DNA from: Blattamonas nauphoetae
Lineage: Eukaryota; Preaxostyla; Oxymonadida
Assembly: GCA_033064195.1 (NCBI GenBank)
Contig: JARBJD010000104.1
Coordinates: 62,001-126,000, forward strand
Reading direction: 5' to 3'
DNA length: 64,000 nucleotides
Shown here one piece after another: positions 42,847 through 55,069 of this stretch. The position numbers and the translations under genes were made by a program. Within the stretch, counting starts at the first letter, position 1. Every line of letters starts with the position of its first letter. The notes under the pieces are model-generated. The model was not told the DNA's origin. It did no database searches and worked only from the letters and a program-made list of their open reading frames with translations.

Positions 42847-45080
42847 TCATTCAACAGGATTCTCATCTCGCTCAAAGAAATGAACTCCTCGGTCGATGTA
42901 AGCTTGAGGGAGGAAGGTCTGTTTGGCGTTTTCCTCCGCAGTCGCTCTCGGAGTGTAGATGTACCCCTCAGCATATCCCTCCTGCTTCATCAGCTTTGTT
43001 GGAGCGTTTCTGACGTGAAGAGGGATCGGTTCGGGTTTGTTCGTTCGGCAAAATTCAACACAACGATCGTAAGCATCTGCGAACTCCGAGCTGTGCGGGG
43101 CCCGACAGAGATAAATCGCAAAAGACGAGATATTCAGATTCCCTTCCGGAAACCCCAGGATCTCGTAGCACTGGTAACTTGCCATTCCATACACCACGGC
43201 CTGTGGATCGGCGAGACCCACAAGTCGGTTGGAGAGAGCCAGAAGATGGGCCATCACTCGCCGAGGAGCTTCCTTGTCGGCCAGGAGGCGCTCGGTGTAG
43301 TACAAGGCAGCGTTCTCGTCTCGGCCGATAATGGCAGAGCTGAGAGCGCTGAGATAGTCGAGGCGGACAGCAGCGCTTTTGTCGACGACGATGGGAAGGG
43401 GTGAGGAGGAGAAGAGGGCTTGGCAGTGGGAGAGGGTGAGGGTGAGAGTGGGGTGGTATGGGGAAGGGCATGGGAGGTTGGTTGCTGTGGGAGAGACAGG
43501 GGGAAGAAAGAGAAGGAGGGGATGGTGAGGAGGGAGAAGAAAGAGAAGGAGGTGATGGTGAGGAGGGAGAAGAACATACAAATAAGACTTTCGTCAAGTT
43601 CGGCTTCATCTTCGTCTTTCATCATCCCGCTTTCCTCCTCTTTGGCACCCTCTTCCCACTCTCCATTATTCCTCACATTCACTCCACTGCTCAAATCCGA
43701 GGTCGGCGACGCAGACGGATCTGATGGTGTTTGGTGGAGGGGAGATGAAAGGTGTTGTGGATCTTCCTCATTCTCTTCCACCTGTTCCTCTTTTTCTCCT
43801 TTCTCCTCCTCCTCTGCCGCCTCTGCCAACAACACACTCAACGCCTCGTCTGCCCCCATCCGACTCAGAACAGCCCGCACTTTCTTCTCCAAAAATCCCA
43901 TTTCCACAAACTGCTCCACGTCTCTTGTCCTCACTGCTCTGACTCCACCCATCCCCACACCCATCCTTGGCGATCCCAGCATCTTCGCTGCGGAGTCTGT
44001 TGCCTTTGTCCGTGCTGGTCCTGGTGAAAGCATCTTTCGGTCTCCGGCGATGGATTTGGAGGAGGAGGCAGATGTGGGTGAGCGGAAGCGGAGGAAAGGA
44101 TCCTCCTTTTTTGGTGTTTGGACAGGCGATTGGATGCCTTTCTCGTTCGGAATTGGACCTGTGATGTTCTCTCTCTTCTCTGTATCTCGGGTTGTCTGTC
44201 TTTTCAACTTGGCCACTGCTGAGAATCGTTCACCAACAGATTCGTCTCGAATTCCGCCTTGTCTCCAGAGTGCTTCGACTCGTCTTGTGTGGTCGATGCA
44301 TCGTGCCTTTGCGAGCATTTCTAAGTGTCCCAGTGCAGTCCGGCAGTCTCCTCTGCTCCTCCCTTCAATTTCAGCCAGCACACCTGGCTCAACGGAGAAG
44401 CTGACCCTCATACACTGAGGGCATGCCACACATATTGGTTCTGTCGTTTTATCTTCTCCATCAATCTCTTTTCCAATCACTTCTCGTGTTTTCAGTTGTT
44501 CTTCGACTTCTTCAATCTTCATTTTGGTTGAATATGGTTTGGCTGACTCTGGATTTGAGATCAGTTGAACCTTCCCTAATCTTTCAATTCCTCTCTCTAA
44601 AACTCGTGTCATATCATCAGCATCGATTGCATGGAGGCGGAAGACTTGGCATCGAGATAAAAGAGCATTGTTAAGTGAGAGCGATGGGTTTTCAGTCGTC
44701 GCCCCAATCAGAGTAATTAATCCTGGTTCAATGTAGGGGAGGAATACATCCTGCTGAAGTTTGTTAAAGCGATGAATTTCATCAAGGAATAAGATTGTTG
44801 TCTGTTTTCTGGTCTTCAAACGAACCTCGGCTTGTCTCAGTAGCTCCTTCATTTCAGGAACCCCTGAGGTGACTGCTGACATCTTCACAAAATGTTTATG
44901 TGTCTGATTTGCAATGATGTAAGCAAGTGTTGTCTTCCCACTTCCTGGGGGGCCCCAGAAAATTAGCGATGGAATTGAATCGGATTCAATCAAGCGATAG
45001 AGTGGGCTCCCAACTCCAACAACATCCTTTTGGCCAACATAATCATCAAGTGAGGATGGTCGCATCATTGCAGCCTTCAT
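42847..45080 (-). CDS. WRNIP1: RarA/Mgs1/WRNIP1-type clamp-loader-like AAA+ ATPase
   Basis: AAA+ ATPase of replication-fork maintenance. Exons are 45080-43580 and 43484-42847; a 95-nt intron contains two pyrimidine-rich repeats. The AAA core has RPSSLDDYVGQ, Walker A GPPGSGKT (residues about 43-50), Walker B LFLDEIHRF, sensor 1 GATTENPS, and LLSRCQVFRL. The C-terminal clamp-loader-like part begins DKSAAVRLDYLSAL and continues DENAALYY and KEAPRRVMAHLLALS. In between is a large low-complexity insert containing VEQFVEMGFLEKKVRAVLSR, which resembles a UBA domain. Yeast Mgs1 and WRNIP1 instead carry an N-terminal ubiquitin-binding zinc finger, absent here. The start is plausible because RP..LDDYVGQ is normally near the N-terminus, but a further 5' exon is possible. 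Confidence 0.9.
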
Positions 45081-45390
45081 AATATGTAAGTGAGAGAGAA
45101 AACAAAGTGATAAAGAGGTGAAGAGAATTGCAGACAAGAGGACTTGTGTCAATAGAAGCTGTTCCAGATGAATCCTTATGCATGAATTTGTCCATCGTTT
45201 GAAGGTGTTTGACTTTAACGAGTGAGTTCTCTCTCGAGAAAAAAATGTGGGAATACTGTTCCGAACCTGATTCGTGAAACAGCATGTAGCCAACACAAAT
45301 AAGTGTGTGTTTGATCTTTATCACTCACTGCTACGTTATCCAATGAGGTTAGGATTACTTGAGGACGAGAGTGGCACGATGTGTCACAAA

Positions 45391-46293
45391 CAGGGCAGAT
45401 CCAACCACTGTCCTGACCATATTTCGTGTTTTTTCGATCGATTCTCCAAGATCTAATCTTCATCTTGTTCTTTCTAACCAAGCTCCTAAATCGTTCACAG
45501 AGATCATAAACGGCCTCTCATTGACTTACAAGGTGTGATGATCTCCATTCATTCCACCTTTCGTTTTCACTTTTTTACCTGATTTCAATCTCCGTTTGTT
45601 CGCTTCATTCACCTTTGCCATTATGATTTTCTTCAATCACTGTCCATTTTTCCCTCAATTTTCAATTTTCATTCTTAAATTCTCATTTTTCATTAATTGC
45701 CAACAAGTCATCTTTGATGCGGTTCTCTCTCCTCAATATGACTTCCCTTGCCATCCTCACGCTTTCCCTGATTACCAACATAACATCCCGTTCTATCAAA
45801 CTCTTCTTTCCGTCTATATCCTCAGATACATTTCAGCAATCTGGACCACATCTCGACCGATCACATCCATTTGTCATAGTCTCCTTAAAAACTCTTGAGT
45901 GCTTTCTAACCATTTTGTGAGGACGCTTGGCGATCTTTAGATGTAATTTCTGTTTTTTAATCGAAGAAGAGCACTCATTGACAAACTTACTCTAAAAGAG
46001 AGAATTCAAGAATGAAAATTGAAAAGTGACGAAGAAATGGACAGTGATTGAAGAAAATCATAATGGCAAAGGTGAATGAAGCGAACAAACGGAGATTGAA
46101 ATCAGGTAAAAAAGTGAAAACGAAAGGTGGAATGAATGGAGATCATCAAACCTTGTAAGTCAATGAGAGGCCGTTTATGATCTCTGTGAACGATTTAGGA
46201 GCTTGGTTAGAAAGAACAAGATGAAGATTAGATCTTGGAGAATCGATCGAAAAAACACGAAATATGGTCAGGACAGTGGTTGGATCTGCCTTG
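45391..46293. mobile_element. hAT-like non-autonomous foldback element, copy 2
   Basis: 903 bp, flanked by the 8-bp duplication GTCACAAA at 45383-45390 and 46294-46301. Same terminal sequences as copy 1 (CAGGGCAGATCC at one end, CAAGGCAGATCC inverted at the other) and near-identical arms. The unique centre is reversed relative to copy 1. No transposase. Inserted between the RarA and TM2 gene starts. Confidence 0.92.
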
Positions 46294-46454
46294 GTCACAA
46301 ATTGAACATTATACGTCTTATTTTATTGAAAAAGCATCTGGAAAACCGGATGAAGTGCGTTATTGGGGTAATGAGGGGGACATCAATCACGTGGAGAATG
46401 ATGGTCAATCAATTCGTTCGATCTGGCCCGTTAACTCATATCAACTCGTCCTGA

Positions 46455-46932
46455 ATGATTTCCATTGTCTTTCTATCTCTTGTTGGAAATGTTAATTCTT
46501 CTCAGATCTTCTCATCAAACACCACGAACGGATCATACACTGCAACACAGTCAACAGCGACTGTTACGAAATCATATCAAACAACGCTCTTCTATTCGAT
46601 ATTTCTTGGATGGATTGGAGCCGATCGTTTCTATCTTGGACATATTTATATGGGGATCTTGAAAGGGATTTCATTTGGGGGGCTGGGATTACTGTGGATA
46701 GTTGATGTGATCCTCGTGACATTCCGAGTTTGCTCTTTCGATTTGTTTTTACTTCATTAACAGATTCTCCAACCAGTTGATTGCGATTATGACCATTTTC
46801 TTCCTGTTGAATGAGAAGAACGACCCAATTATTCTTCCTCTCTCTGAAAACACCGATTTAGCAATCGATCCCTCAATCAATCAGACAAGGATGTGGACAG
46901 GTGTTTCTCAACACTTAAACGAATCACAATGA
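46455..46932 (+). CDS. TM2-domain membrane protein
   Basis: Starts MISIVFLSLVGNVNSSQIFSSN, a likely signal peptide. The TM2 domain follows: LFYSIFLGWIGADRFYLGHIYMGILKGISFGGLGLLWIVDVIL, with the family's G-W-x-G-x-x-x-FYLG and G-G-x-G-x-W-x-x-D pattern and two membrane helices joined by a short loop. A GT-AG intron of about 36 to 61 nt follows the second helix. One acceptor (46763) gives a short end at 46814; another (46776) keeps frame to a stop at 46930-46932 with a hydrophilic tail, which I prefer. TM2D proteins are linked to endolysosomal function and Notch signalling in animals; the role here is unknown. Confidence 0.75.
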
Positions 46933-47072
46933 TTGAGTGATCGTGTTTTCTTCTAACTTTACCTCAGAAGCGGTCCTGTACTGTCACGACCGAATGACAC
47001 TGTTTCCACATCATAATCAGACGTCTAGCGCCCGAGATCTGTGACAAAATGATTCGGTTGGATGATGGAAAG

Positions 47073-47321
47073 CTATTGACCTTTTGGTGTTTTAATCTTG
47101 ATCATCACATCTCTCTTGATTTCTTGGATTGAGACGCTCATGAAATAGTGAAGCGAGGGAAGGAACAGAACAAGAGAAGGGGTTCCTCTGAAATCAGCAT
47201 CGTCATGGGACACTGATTTCCCATCACCGTCGAGTGGATCATCACGAACGGCACTGGTGGTGGCGATGTGGGTGGATTGATTTGGAAAAGAGAAGAGATA
47301 CGGAGGCAGTGTACCACTCAT
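47073..47321 (-). CDS. Small hypothetical protein
   Basis: 82-codon frame from ATG (MSGTLPPYLFSFPNQS) to TGA, ending SIQEIKRDVMIKIKTPKGQ. It contains one hydrophobic stretch (PSLVLFLPSLHYFM). No family recognised and no homologous neighbour to help; it could be one exon of a longer gene. Confidence 0.3.
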   Translation of the reverse strand: MSGTLPPYLFSFPNQSTHIATTSAVRDDPLDGDGKSVSHDDADFRGTPSLVLFLPSLHYFMSVSIQEIKRDVMIKIKTPKGQ

Positions 47322-47400
47322 TTGTTACGGGGATCAAAATGGCAGCAGGAGATGAGAGTGAGGATGGGAGGATGAGGAGGAGAGCGACGAAGAGGAAGAG

Positions 47401-48108
47401 ATGAAGAAAGAGGAGATGGAAGAAGAGAGGAAGAAGACGAAGGAGGAGGAAGACGGGAAGACGATGAAGAGACAAGCGAAGAGGGAGCAGGAGAAGCAAC
47501 GGCTGAACGGGCTCCCAGTCCTCCCTCCAGCTCTCATCCTGCGCCCTCTCTCAGACTACTTCACGATCCCTCTCTTTACCACTGCACAAGGCCAGAATTC
47601 CTCTTTTTCGGTATTCAACACTGCAACTTCGAATAAAGTCAATTGTGTTCCTTTCGGGTCTGCTTCGGATGCTGTCTGGTAAGCGTCGAATTGAAACAGA
47701 CAAAGAGCATCTGAAGATGTGGCAGGTCAAGTGGAATCATCGTCTGATTGGAGCAGTGACAGTGAAGAAGACGAACTCACCAGCTCTGACAGTGAGAGTT
47801 CGGAGGAGGAAGATGTTGGTGAGGAACAGCCAAAAGGTAAGGAACCAAAAAAGAAAGGGAAGAAACTGAAGGATATCGAAGAATTGGGCCCAGATGGGAT
47901 TCCAATTCGAAAGCGAGGAGTGAAAGAAGAGCCAGACTTGAAGAAGATCAGGAAACAAGATGTGAAGAGCAAAAAGAGAGAGAACAAGATTCCCAAATCG
48001 GAGAAAGAGCGCCAGCTGTTGGCACTTGACAGAATCGTCGTCGGGAGTGACGGAAGAGAGCGACGAGTCGGAAGATATTGCTCTGTAACGCGAAGAGGGG
48101 GCACTTAG
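47401..48108 (+). CDS. Uncharacterised Lys/acid-rich protein, possibly decaying
   Basis: Two adjacent open segments. The first (47401-47682) is a Lys/Glu helix then NSSFSVFNTATSNKVNCV. The second (47719-48108) starts MAGQVESSSDWSSDSEEDELTS and continues as an acidic-Ser then Lys-rich region ending IVVGSDGRERRVGRYC. They may be exons of one gene. Downstream to about 48760 the frame keeps breaking although the sequence still looks protein-like, which suggests a relic or unrecognised introns. The composition resembles nucleolar or translation-factor linkers, but no domain supports a name. Confidence 0.35.
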
Positions 48109-48762
48109 GAAGAAAGAGGAAGAGTTGGAGCGACGGAGAGCTCGAACATCAAATGGAGGAGAAGAAGATTGAGCAGGAGTGGCAGGATTAGCTCAGACAA
48201 GGCTCCCCTCCACTCCCCCAGCAACGCCGCGACTCCGACGAACCAACCAAAGAAAGCCATCAGCGTGGATTCGTTTGCGATCTCGGAGAAGAAATGAAAC
48301 GAAGTCACATCGCCAGATTCACAACAGAGATTTGTCTCATCTTAAGCGAATGGCAGTAAGATTAAGCCAGCTCGCAAAAAAGGTCCAAGAGAAGCACAAT
48401 CTGTGGTGTCGAGAAGATCCACTGTTTCTCGGTTGTCTTCCAGGATCTTGTCAACTTTTTCCTTCATCCTCCATCGTGTGCAATGATGACTACAAAGTTG
48501 ATTCAGAAGTGGTCTTTGAGAGCAGAATCAGCCAGTGGGCGCTTTGATCAAGATGAACGTCTACTGATTGTCGGAATTATCTCCAATACGAATAACAGGT
48601 TCAGTGTTCAGGGAGGGATGAACAGATTTCTCTTCTTCTGCGGCGTTTGGCAGATAATTGTTGTTTTCTTTGAGGAGGATGATGCTCTTTCAGATTGCCA
48701 AAATTCGGAGAGATAATATTAAGTTGAATTGGATATGAGCACTGTAAACGGAGTAGAGGTCC
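48109..48762. other. Region of broken open frames before the palindrome
   Basis: Protein-like composition in alternating frames (for example HIARFTTEICLILSEW near 48310 and VNDDYKVDSEVVF-like near 48485) with stops between them. Probably the continuation of the Lys/acid-rich gene or its remains. No conserved domain identified. Confidence 0.3.
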
Positions 48763-51090
48763 AATCATGATCCCCCCACAATGATTCGATTCTGAGTTGA
48801 ATCACCAACCAGTATTTCCCACGAATTTGATTGGTTTGTCTATCAACAACATTTTTCTCGTAGAATCTAGATTGTACAGACTGACAAAAAAGTTCCAGGT
48901 TTGTCCAAGTGTGGGCTGATCGATAACTTTTTCTTAAAAATGTGTTTTTTATTCAATCTCACAGAGTAGAACGATGAAAAAATGATTCTAAAACGAAAAA
49001 AGAAACTGATTTGCGAGAGATTTTCATATTGATTCTGACTGTGCATTCCAGTCAGTTTTGTCAAATACTGTCAGCACCTCTTCCATTTAATTATGTCTTC
49101 AACTTCCTCATAAAGATAGTCCCCAGTTCATGGATTGGTAGGTTTTGTGAAGGACGAAAAAGGCACAGAAATCAAACGATATTTGGTTTTCTTTGAAATT
49201 TTCAAAACATCTCCATTGGGTTTCAGTTTTCACGCTCATAACTCACACACTTTTTATTGAATTTCTCGATTTCACCGTTCATGCTTCATCCACTTCACAT
49301 TTTTGCTTCTCTGAGCGATTGTTGCCGTTGCCGTTTCCGTTCGTCTTTCAGCATGAATCCTCTTTTTTAGTAATAGTGCTGTCAGAAAGCCGCCGAAATT
49401 CATTAACCCACCATAAATCGAGTTTTTCACAGAAACTGATGGATATAGTTCAACTAAGAAAATCAATAAATTTGGAAAAAAATATCCTACTATTCACTGA
49501 GAAAACTCCAAAATACGTTCTTTTGGCCGCTTTAGAAAATGTGTTTTGCACTATCTCAACAACCAGTGAATCAATTGTCATGATTTTTATTCCAGAAACT
49601 TTTTTTGGTGATTGAAACATTTTGGACAAAATTTAAAAAAAACTAGGAATCTGGAAAAAAGTCGAAAAACCCATTTTGTCTCGACAACACTCTCAGAGGC
49701 CAAATTTTTCTTCTACTAATTCTAATCTTTTTTCAAAGTCTTCACGAACAAAATGCAATTTATTTGGTTGAAAATGGATGGCTGGTTGTGAAGTAATTAT
49801 GTAGTTTAATTTCCTGTTTTTTGTGTGAAGTCAGCTGAACGAAGCAACGTGGCCCAAAAATGGGTCTTTCGTTCTCATCTTTTTTCAAAAAGTTCGTTTC
49901 AACAACCACTATTTCTTTCAACCGATCGTTTTTGGTGAAAGTTGTTGTGCTGAACAAAAAAGTCTGACAAAGAAAATAGAGCGAAAGACACATTATTGGG
50001 CCACGTTGCTTCGTTCAGCTGACTTCACACAAAAAACAGGAAATTAAACTACATAATTACTTCACAACCAGCCATCCATTTTCAACCAAATAAATTGCAT
50101 TTTGTTCGTGAAGACTTTGAAAAAAGATTAGAATTAGTAGAAGAAAAATTTGGCCTCTGAGAGTGTTGTCGAGACAAAATGGGTTTTTCGACTTTTTTCC
50201 AGATTCCTAGTTTTTTTTAAATTTTGTCCAAAATGTTTCAATCACCAAAAAAAGTTTCTGGAATAAAAATCATGACAATTGATTCACTGGTTGTTGAGAT
50301 AGTGCAAAACACATTTTCTAAAGCGGCCAAAAGAACGTATTTTGGAGTTTTCTCAGTGAATAGTAGGATATTTTTTTCCAAATTTATTGATTTTCTTAGT
50401 TGAACTATATCCATCAGTTTCTGTGAAAAACTCGATTTATGGTGGGTTAATGAATTTCGGCGGCTTTCTGACAGCACTATTACTAAAAAAGAGGATTCAT
50501 GCTGAAAGACGAACGGAAACGGCAACGGCAACAATCGCTCAGAGAAGCAAAAATGTGAAGTGGATGAAGCATGAACGGTGAAATCGAGAAATTCAATAAA
50601 AAGTGTGTGAGTTATGAGCGTGAAAACTGAAACCCAATGGAGATGTTTTGAAAATTTCAAAGAAAACCAAATATCGTTTGATTTCTGTGCCTTTTTCGTC
50701 CTTCACAAAACCTACCAATCCATGAACTGGGGACTATCTTTATGAGGAAGTTGAAGACATAATTAAATGGAAGAGGTGCTGACAGTATTTGACAAAACTG
50801 ACTGGAATGCACAGTCAGAATCAATATGAAAATCTCTCGCAAATCAGTTTCTTTTTTCGTTTTAGAATCATTTTTTCATCGTTCTACTCTGTGAGATTGA
50901 ATAAAAAACACATTTTTAAGAAAAAGTTATCGATCAGCCCACACTTGGACAAACCTGGAACTTTTTTGTCAGTCTGTACAATCTAGATTCTACGAGAAAA
51001 ATGTTGTTGATAGACAAACCAATCAAATTCGTGGGAAATACTGGTTGGTGATTCAACTCAGAATCGAATCATTGTGGGGGGATCATGATT
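48763..51090. repeat. 2.3-kb near-perfect palindrome (foldback structure)
   Basis: Arms 48763-49856 and 49997-51090 (1,094 bp each) are reverse complements with no mismatch noticed in the parts compared. The loop is 140 bp (49857-49996). Ends read AATCATGATCCCCCCACAATG. No clear target-site duplication flanks it, no recognisable protein is encoded in the arms, and the interior is AT-rich with runs of T and A. It could be a foldback transposable element with lost or absent duplication, or an inverted duplication or assembly fold-back. Confidence 0.85.
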
Positions 51091-52505
51091 GATTCTGAAC
51101 ACCAAAGGCATCTTGTCAATACATTCTTTGCAAGGTTGAAAGACTGTATTGACCGATGTTCTAATCTTGTTTCGTTTGATCAACGGTCTATTTTCACTTT
51201 TTATGATTCTCTTTCTTTTATCCCTCGTACATACTTCCAAACGTCATCTATATGATACACTGAATACATATTTTACTTCCTTTAAATCTTTTTAGACCTA
51301 TCATTACTAACATCGTCCTAGAGACTCAGATTTCTCTAAATCAATCAATTGAATCGTGGCTTGCCGAAAATATTGATTTAATCGAAGACCCAAATTCCAT
51401 CTTTCAACCACTGAACCATGCACCCGACTTTTCACATTTATCAATCGCAAAAAAGACACTCGCAACAAATATTCCTCGCATCCATTCATCAAGATCGTGT
51501 TCACCACCTCTCTATGAATCATCAGAGTCTACGACAGAATCAAATCACAACCAGACAGGAGTTTCGATTGGAGTGGGGACACGTGAAAATGTATCGACAA
51601 TGACACGATTTTCGATGCAGCCAACAATTCTATCACGACAAAAACGCAGAATGAAGAGAAACAAACTCCATAAAATAAAAACAAGTGCAAATGATGTTCC
51701 TCAAGCTGATACAATTCTTAACTCTTCGTCTCATCTTCCATCTGATTCATACAAAAAAGTAAAAGAAAGGAGAACTACGGCAGTCCAATATCGAGACGAT
51801 TCAGATGAAAGGCAACCATTCGATTTTCATCGATCCAGTTTTTCGTCGTTCATAGATTTAACATCCGATGAAATCGCAACAGGAGTCACAAACGCAACAC
51901 AGACAGGGTCAGCCCCACAGGCATCAACATCGAACAAGGAGACAGGTACAGTCGAAGCAGAGTTTGATGATGATTTTATCTTTTGCCCTGATAGTGATAT
52001 CGAAAACATCAGCAGCTCTTCAATACACACGACTTTGTCTCATCTTGACTTCGCAGTTCAAACCACCCAAGAACTAACCCGACCTCACACACCAGTCACT
52101 CAAATTAACGTCTTGCCACAACCTCCTGTCCATCCTTTTACATTCACTCGCACGAACCCTCCTCCTCCACACACCATCTTCTTTGGCTTTGTCCTGGGAC
52201 GACAAGAAGAACAACGGCATCACTGTTGGATTGCCTGCAAGTCATTTGCGGATAATGTCTATGCAGATTTGGGCATATACAAAGAAACGGCCTGTAATAA
52301 ACTGAAGACTGGACAGGCCGTCAAATTCTCCGTGATTCCGAACGCTCTATCGTCCGCAGCATTCAAAACAGATTTTCTGGAAATTCTAGAGGACAGTACC
52401 CTTCACACAAACATTACAAACAAGACATCTGGTATCTGCAGGTTCTTCACCACTCACGGATGGTGCAAACATGGAGACAAGTGTCGTTTTGCTCATCTCC
52501 CATAA
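51085..52505 (+). CDS. CCCH zinc-finger protein with a SUMO-interaction-like motif
   Basis: The frame MIDSEHQRHLVNTFFARL starts at an ATG lying in the last bases of the palindrome. After an intron (about 51244-51295) it joins PIITNIVLETQISLNQS and stays open to TAA. The central region is Ser/Thr-rich with SSFIDLTSDE, a SUMO-interaction-like motif. The C-terminal part has a small beta-rich segment (IFFGFVLGRQEEQRHHCWIA...LKTGQAVKFSVIP), perhaps an OB or cold-shock-like fold, then one zinc finger C-x8-C-x5-C-x3-H (GICRFFTTHGWCKHGDKCRFAH). CCCH fingers mostly bind RNA, so an RNA-processing role is likely. The true N-terminus is uncertain because the palindrome may have replaced the original 5' exon. 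Confidence 0.7.
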
Positions 52506-52735
52506 AATAATCTTCAATCCGATGAAAACATGCAACTGGTGAGCGTAGGTGACTTCTGGTGACGAACAACAGGTAGGTAGGTAGGCAAAGATGGATGATG
52601 TCTAGACATTTCAGATTCGGGAGAAGAGGAGCTGATTCAAGACGTCACACTTCACTTACACTCATCCAGAGTTCACAAACCACCCATTTTCAACGAAGCG
52701 CCTGTGAAATGTGAATTCAATCAATCACCACGTGT

Positions 52736-54986
52736 CTAATCGTCTTCTGGTGGTTCTGGAAGATCGTAATCTTCCTTCTTAGCTTTCTTCGATTTCTTCC
52801 CCTTTGGCTTTGACTGTGGTGTGGGCTGAACCGGCTCATCTCCTTCCTTCTCGTCTTCATCAGCTGGTGTGTCGGGAAGATCATAATTCGCTTTATCCTT
52901 CTTCTTGTTCTTCTTTCCTTTGGGCTTTGGCTGAACTGCTGGTTGGGGTGCTTTCTCTTCAACAGGAGCGTCTCCTTCTTCCTTTGTTTCACCATCTTCT
53001 TCTGCCTCCTTCTCATCAGCTTTGTCTTGTGTAGTTGGTGTGTCTCCCTTGCCCTTCTTCTTCTTGTCCAGTCTCTTCTTTCGTTCTTCGAGAAGCTGCT
53101 TGTCCTTCTCTCTTTGGATGGCTTTCTCCTCTTTCCTCTTCGCCTCTTCTTCCTCTTTCTTTTTCCTTTCTTCTTCCTCCTTCTTCTTTCTCTCCTCCTC
53201 TCTCTTTTTCTTCTCTTCCTCTTTCTTTGCCCGCTTTTCCTCTTCCTTCTTCCTTCGCTGCTCTTCCTCCTTCTTTCGCTTTTCTTGGATTCTCTTCTTT
53301 TCCTCCTCTTCCTGCTTCTCAATCTCCTCTCTCTTCTTCCTCTCTTCCTCCTCCTGCTCCTTTCTTTTCTTTTCCTGTTCCTGCTTCTTTCTCTCCTTCT
53401 TGGCATCGTTTCTTGCCTTCTTCTTTTCATCAACTTCTGCAACAGCTGATGCATCTCCAGCTTCTTCTTTGTCATCTTCCTTGATGTCTTCATCGTTTCC
53501 ATCATTTGAATTGTTCTTAACTAGGACTGCTTCATCAATCCGACACATACGAATGATACCGTCTTCAGAGCCTGATGCAACTCTGGAAGTTAAAAGAAAA
53601 GAAAAAATGAACAATGAATAAGAAAGAATACGAGAAAAACATGATAGATGAGAGATAAGAAAAGTTGGATAGTGATTTCTAGTTTTTGTGACAAACCTGA
53701 TGCCGTCTGGAGAGATTGCGATCGTGTTGACTGGACCAATATGACCCTTCAGGGTCCCAATCAATTCCTCAGTGACCAAATCGTATAGGAACAGACGGAA
53801 CCTGGAAAAAATGGGTATGAATCGTGGTGATCAGATGCAAACTTATCTGAGGATGTCTGTGTCGTTGTCACACTTGACTTATCTTCAGTACCACCTGCCA
53901 CCACAAGCTATGCAGATAAACAACAAAAAACTAGTGAAAAGGTTCATGTTATGACAAACATATTCCTTGTCGATTGAGAATGCTCCTGCGGCAAGCGGGA
54001 CTTGGCAGGCGTAAGAACGAATTTGTTTATGCGAAAGAGAGTCCCAGAGCTTGCAATTACCATCAAATGAAGTTGTGATAAAGCATGTCTGGTCGTCTGA
54101 CATTGTCATGTTTGTGACGTCCTTGTTGTGGGCACGAGTACTTTTCACAAGCTCACCGGTCTGGAAATATCATAAAATAGATCAAGGAAAGTATAGCTAT
54201 ACGGTTGGGTTCCAGAAGGACATTTTACCACCTGCATGACCACAAACAATCTCGTTGTTCATGCTAACCCAATCAGCACAGAGTACACGCGGGTGATCAG
54301 ATGCCGGGAAGGTTTTGATTGATTCCCAGTCTTCCATCTCTTCAGTGACATTTTCTAAGTCTGGAAAGTCAACGATGTGGATGGTCGATTCTTGGGCATG
54401 GAGTCCAGTCACAATGAGGAGCTTCTTGTCACCAATTGAAAGCTATCAAGGGCTGTTAAGAAAGTGCGGTAAACATACTCGAACAACTTTGACAACTGAT
54501 CCAATTCGCCAGGTGAGGAGATGCTACATTAGAATATGACAGAGAGAATGAAATATGAACAAATCAAACCGCTCCCGTTTCAACATCCCAGAATTTGATG
54601 GAAAAGTCTCCAGATCCCGTGACAATATAACGTGAGTCAGCTTCAATGGAGTAGAAAAGGGCGAAGAATGAATGGAATTTGTGTCCAAAACAGAAATGTT
54701 TAGCGAAGAAGAAAGTCGACAATTCAAACAAAAAAAGGTTAAATCTCATACCGGTCACCGCAAAAGACCAAATGACACCACTATGTCCTTCGAATGTACC
54801 AGCAGGAACACCATCAAGAGACCACCACTTGCTGACAAGTTTGTCTGATGATGAGGCGAATAAAATATCAGAATCCGCATTGAATGTGACCTGATTGATG
54901 GGACGAGTGTGTCCATGAAGGACATAGGGGATGATCCCTGCTTTCCTCTTTGTGTACATGTGTGGCGGGCCGATCAAAGGCATCAT
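52736..54986 (-). CDS. EIF3I: Translation initiation factor eIF3 subunit I with long Lys/Glu-rich tail
   Basis: Seven-bladed WD40 protein of the eIF3 core. The N-terminus YVLHGHTRPINQVTFNADSDILF aligns with eIF3i ILLQGHERSITQIKYN. Later segments also match: FEGHSGVIWSF, GSGDFSIKFWDVETG, TRAHNKDVTNMTMSDD, SFDGNCKLWDS, and the signature GTLKGHIGPVNTIAISPDG followed by RVASGSEDGIIRM. At least five introns separate the blades (for example 53696-53585 and around 53945-53810). Normal eIF3i ends after the last blade. This one continues about 240 residues as a Lys/Glu/Arg coiled coil and then two similar blocks, KANYDLPDTPADED and KEDYDLPEPPEDD. Start is the ATG at 54986. Confidence 0.85.
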
Positions 54987-55069
54987 CACTTAAACGCTCT
55001 CTCTGACACTATTTTTGATGAAATTCCTTAAAGAGTCGAAAAATGGACGATCAGATGACATGAGAGTTC

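Noticed and set aside
49193-50660. Mirrored 140-codon frames in the arms of the 2.3-kb palindrome
   Set aside because: Identical by symmetry, AT-rich composition, no recognisable domain, and no support for a promoter or intron; probably chance.
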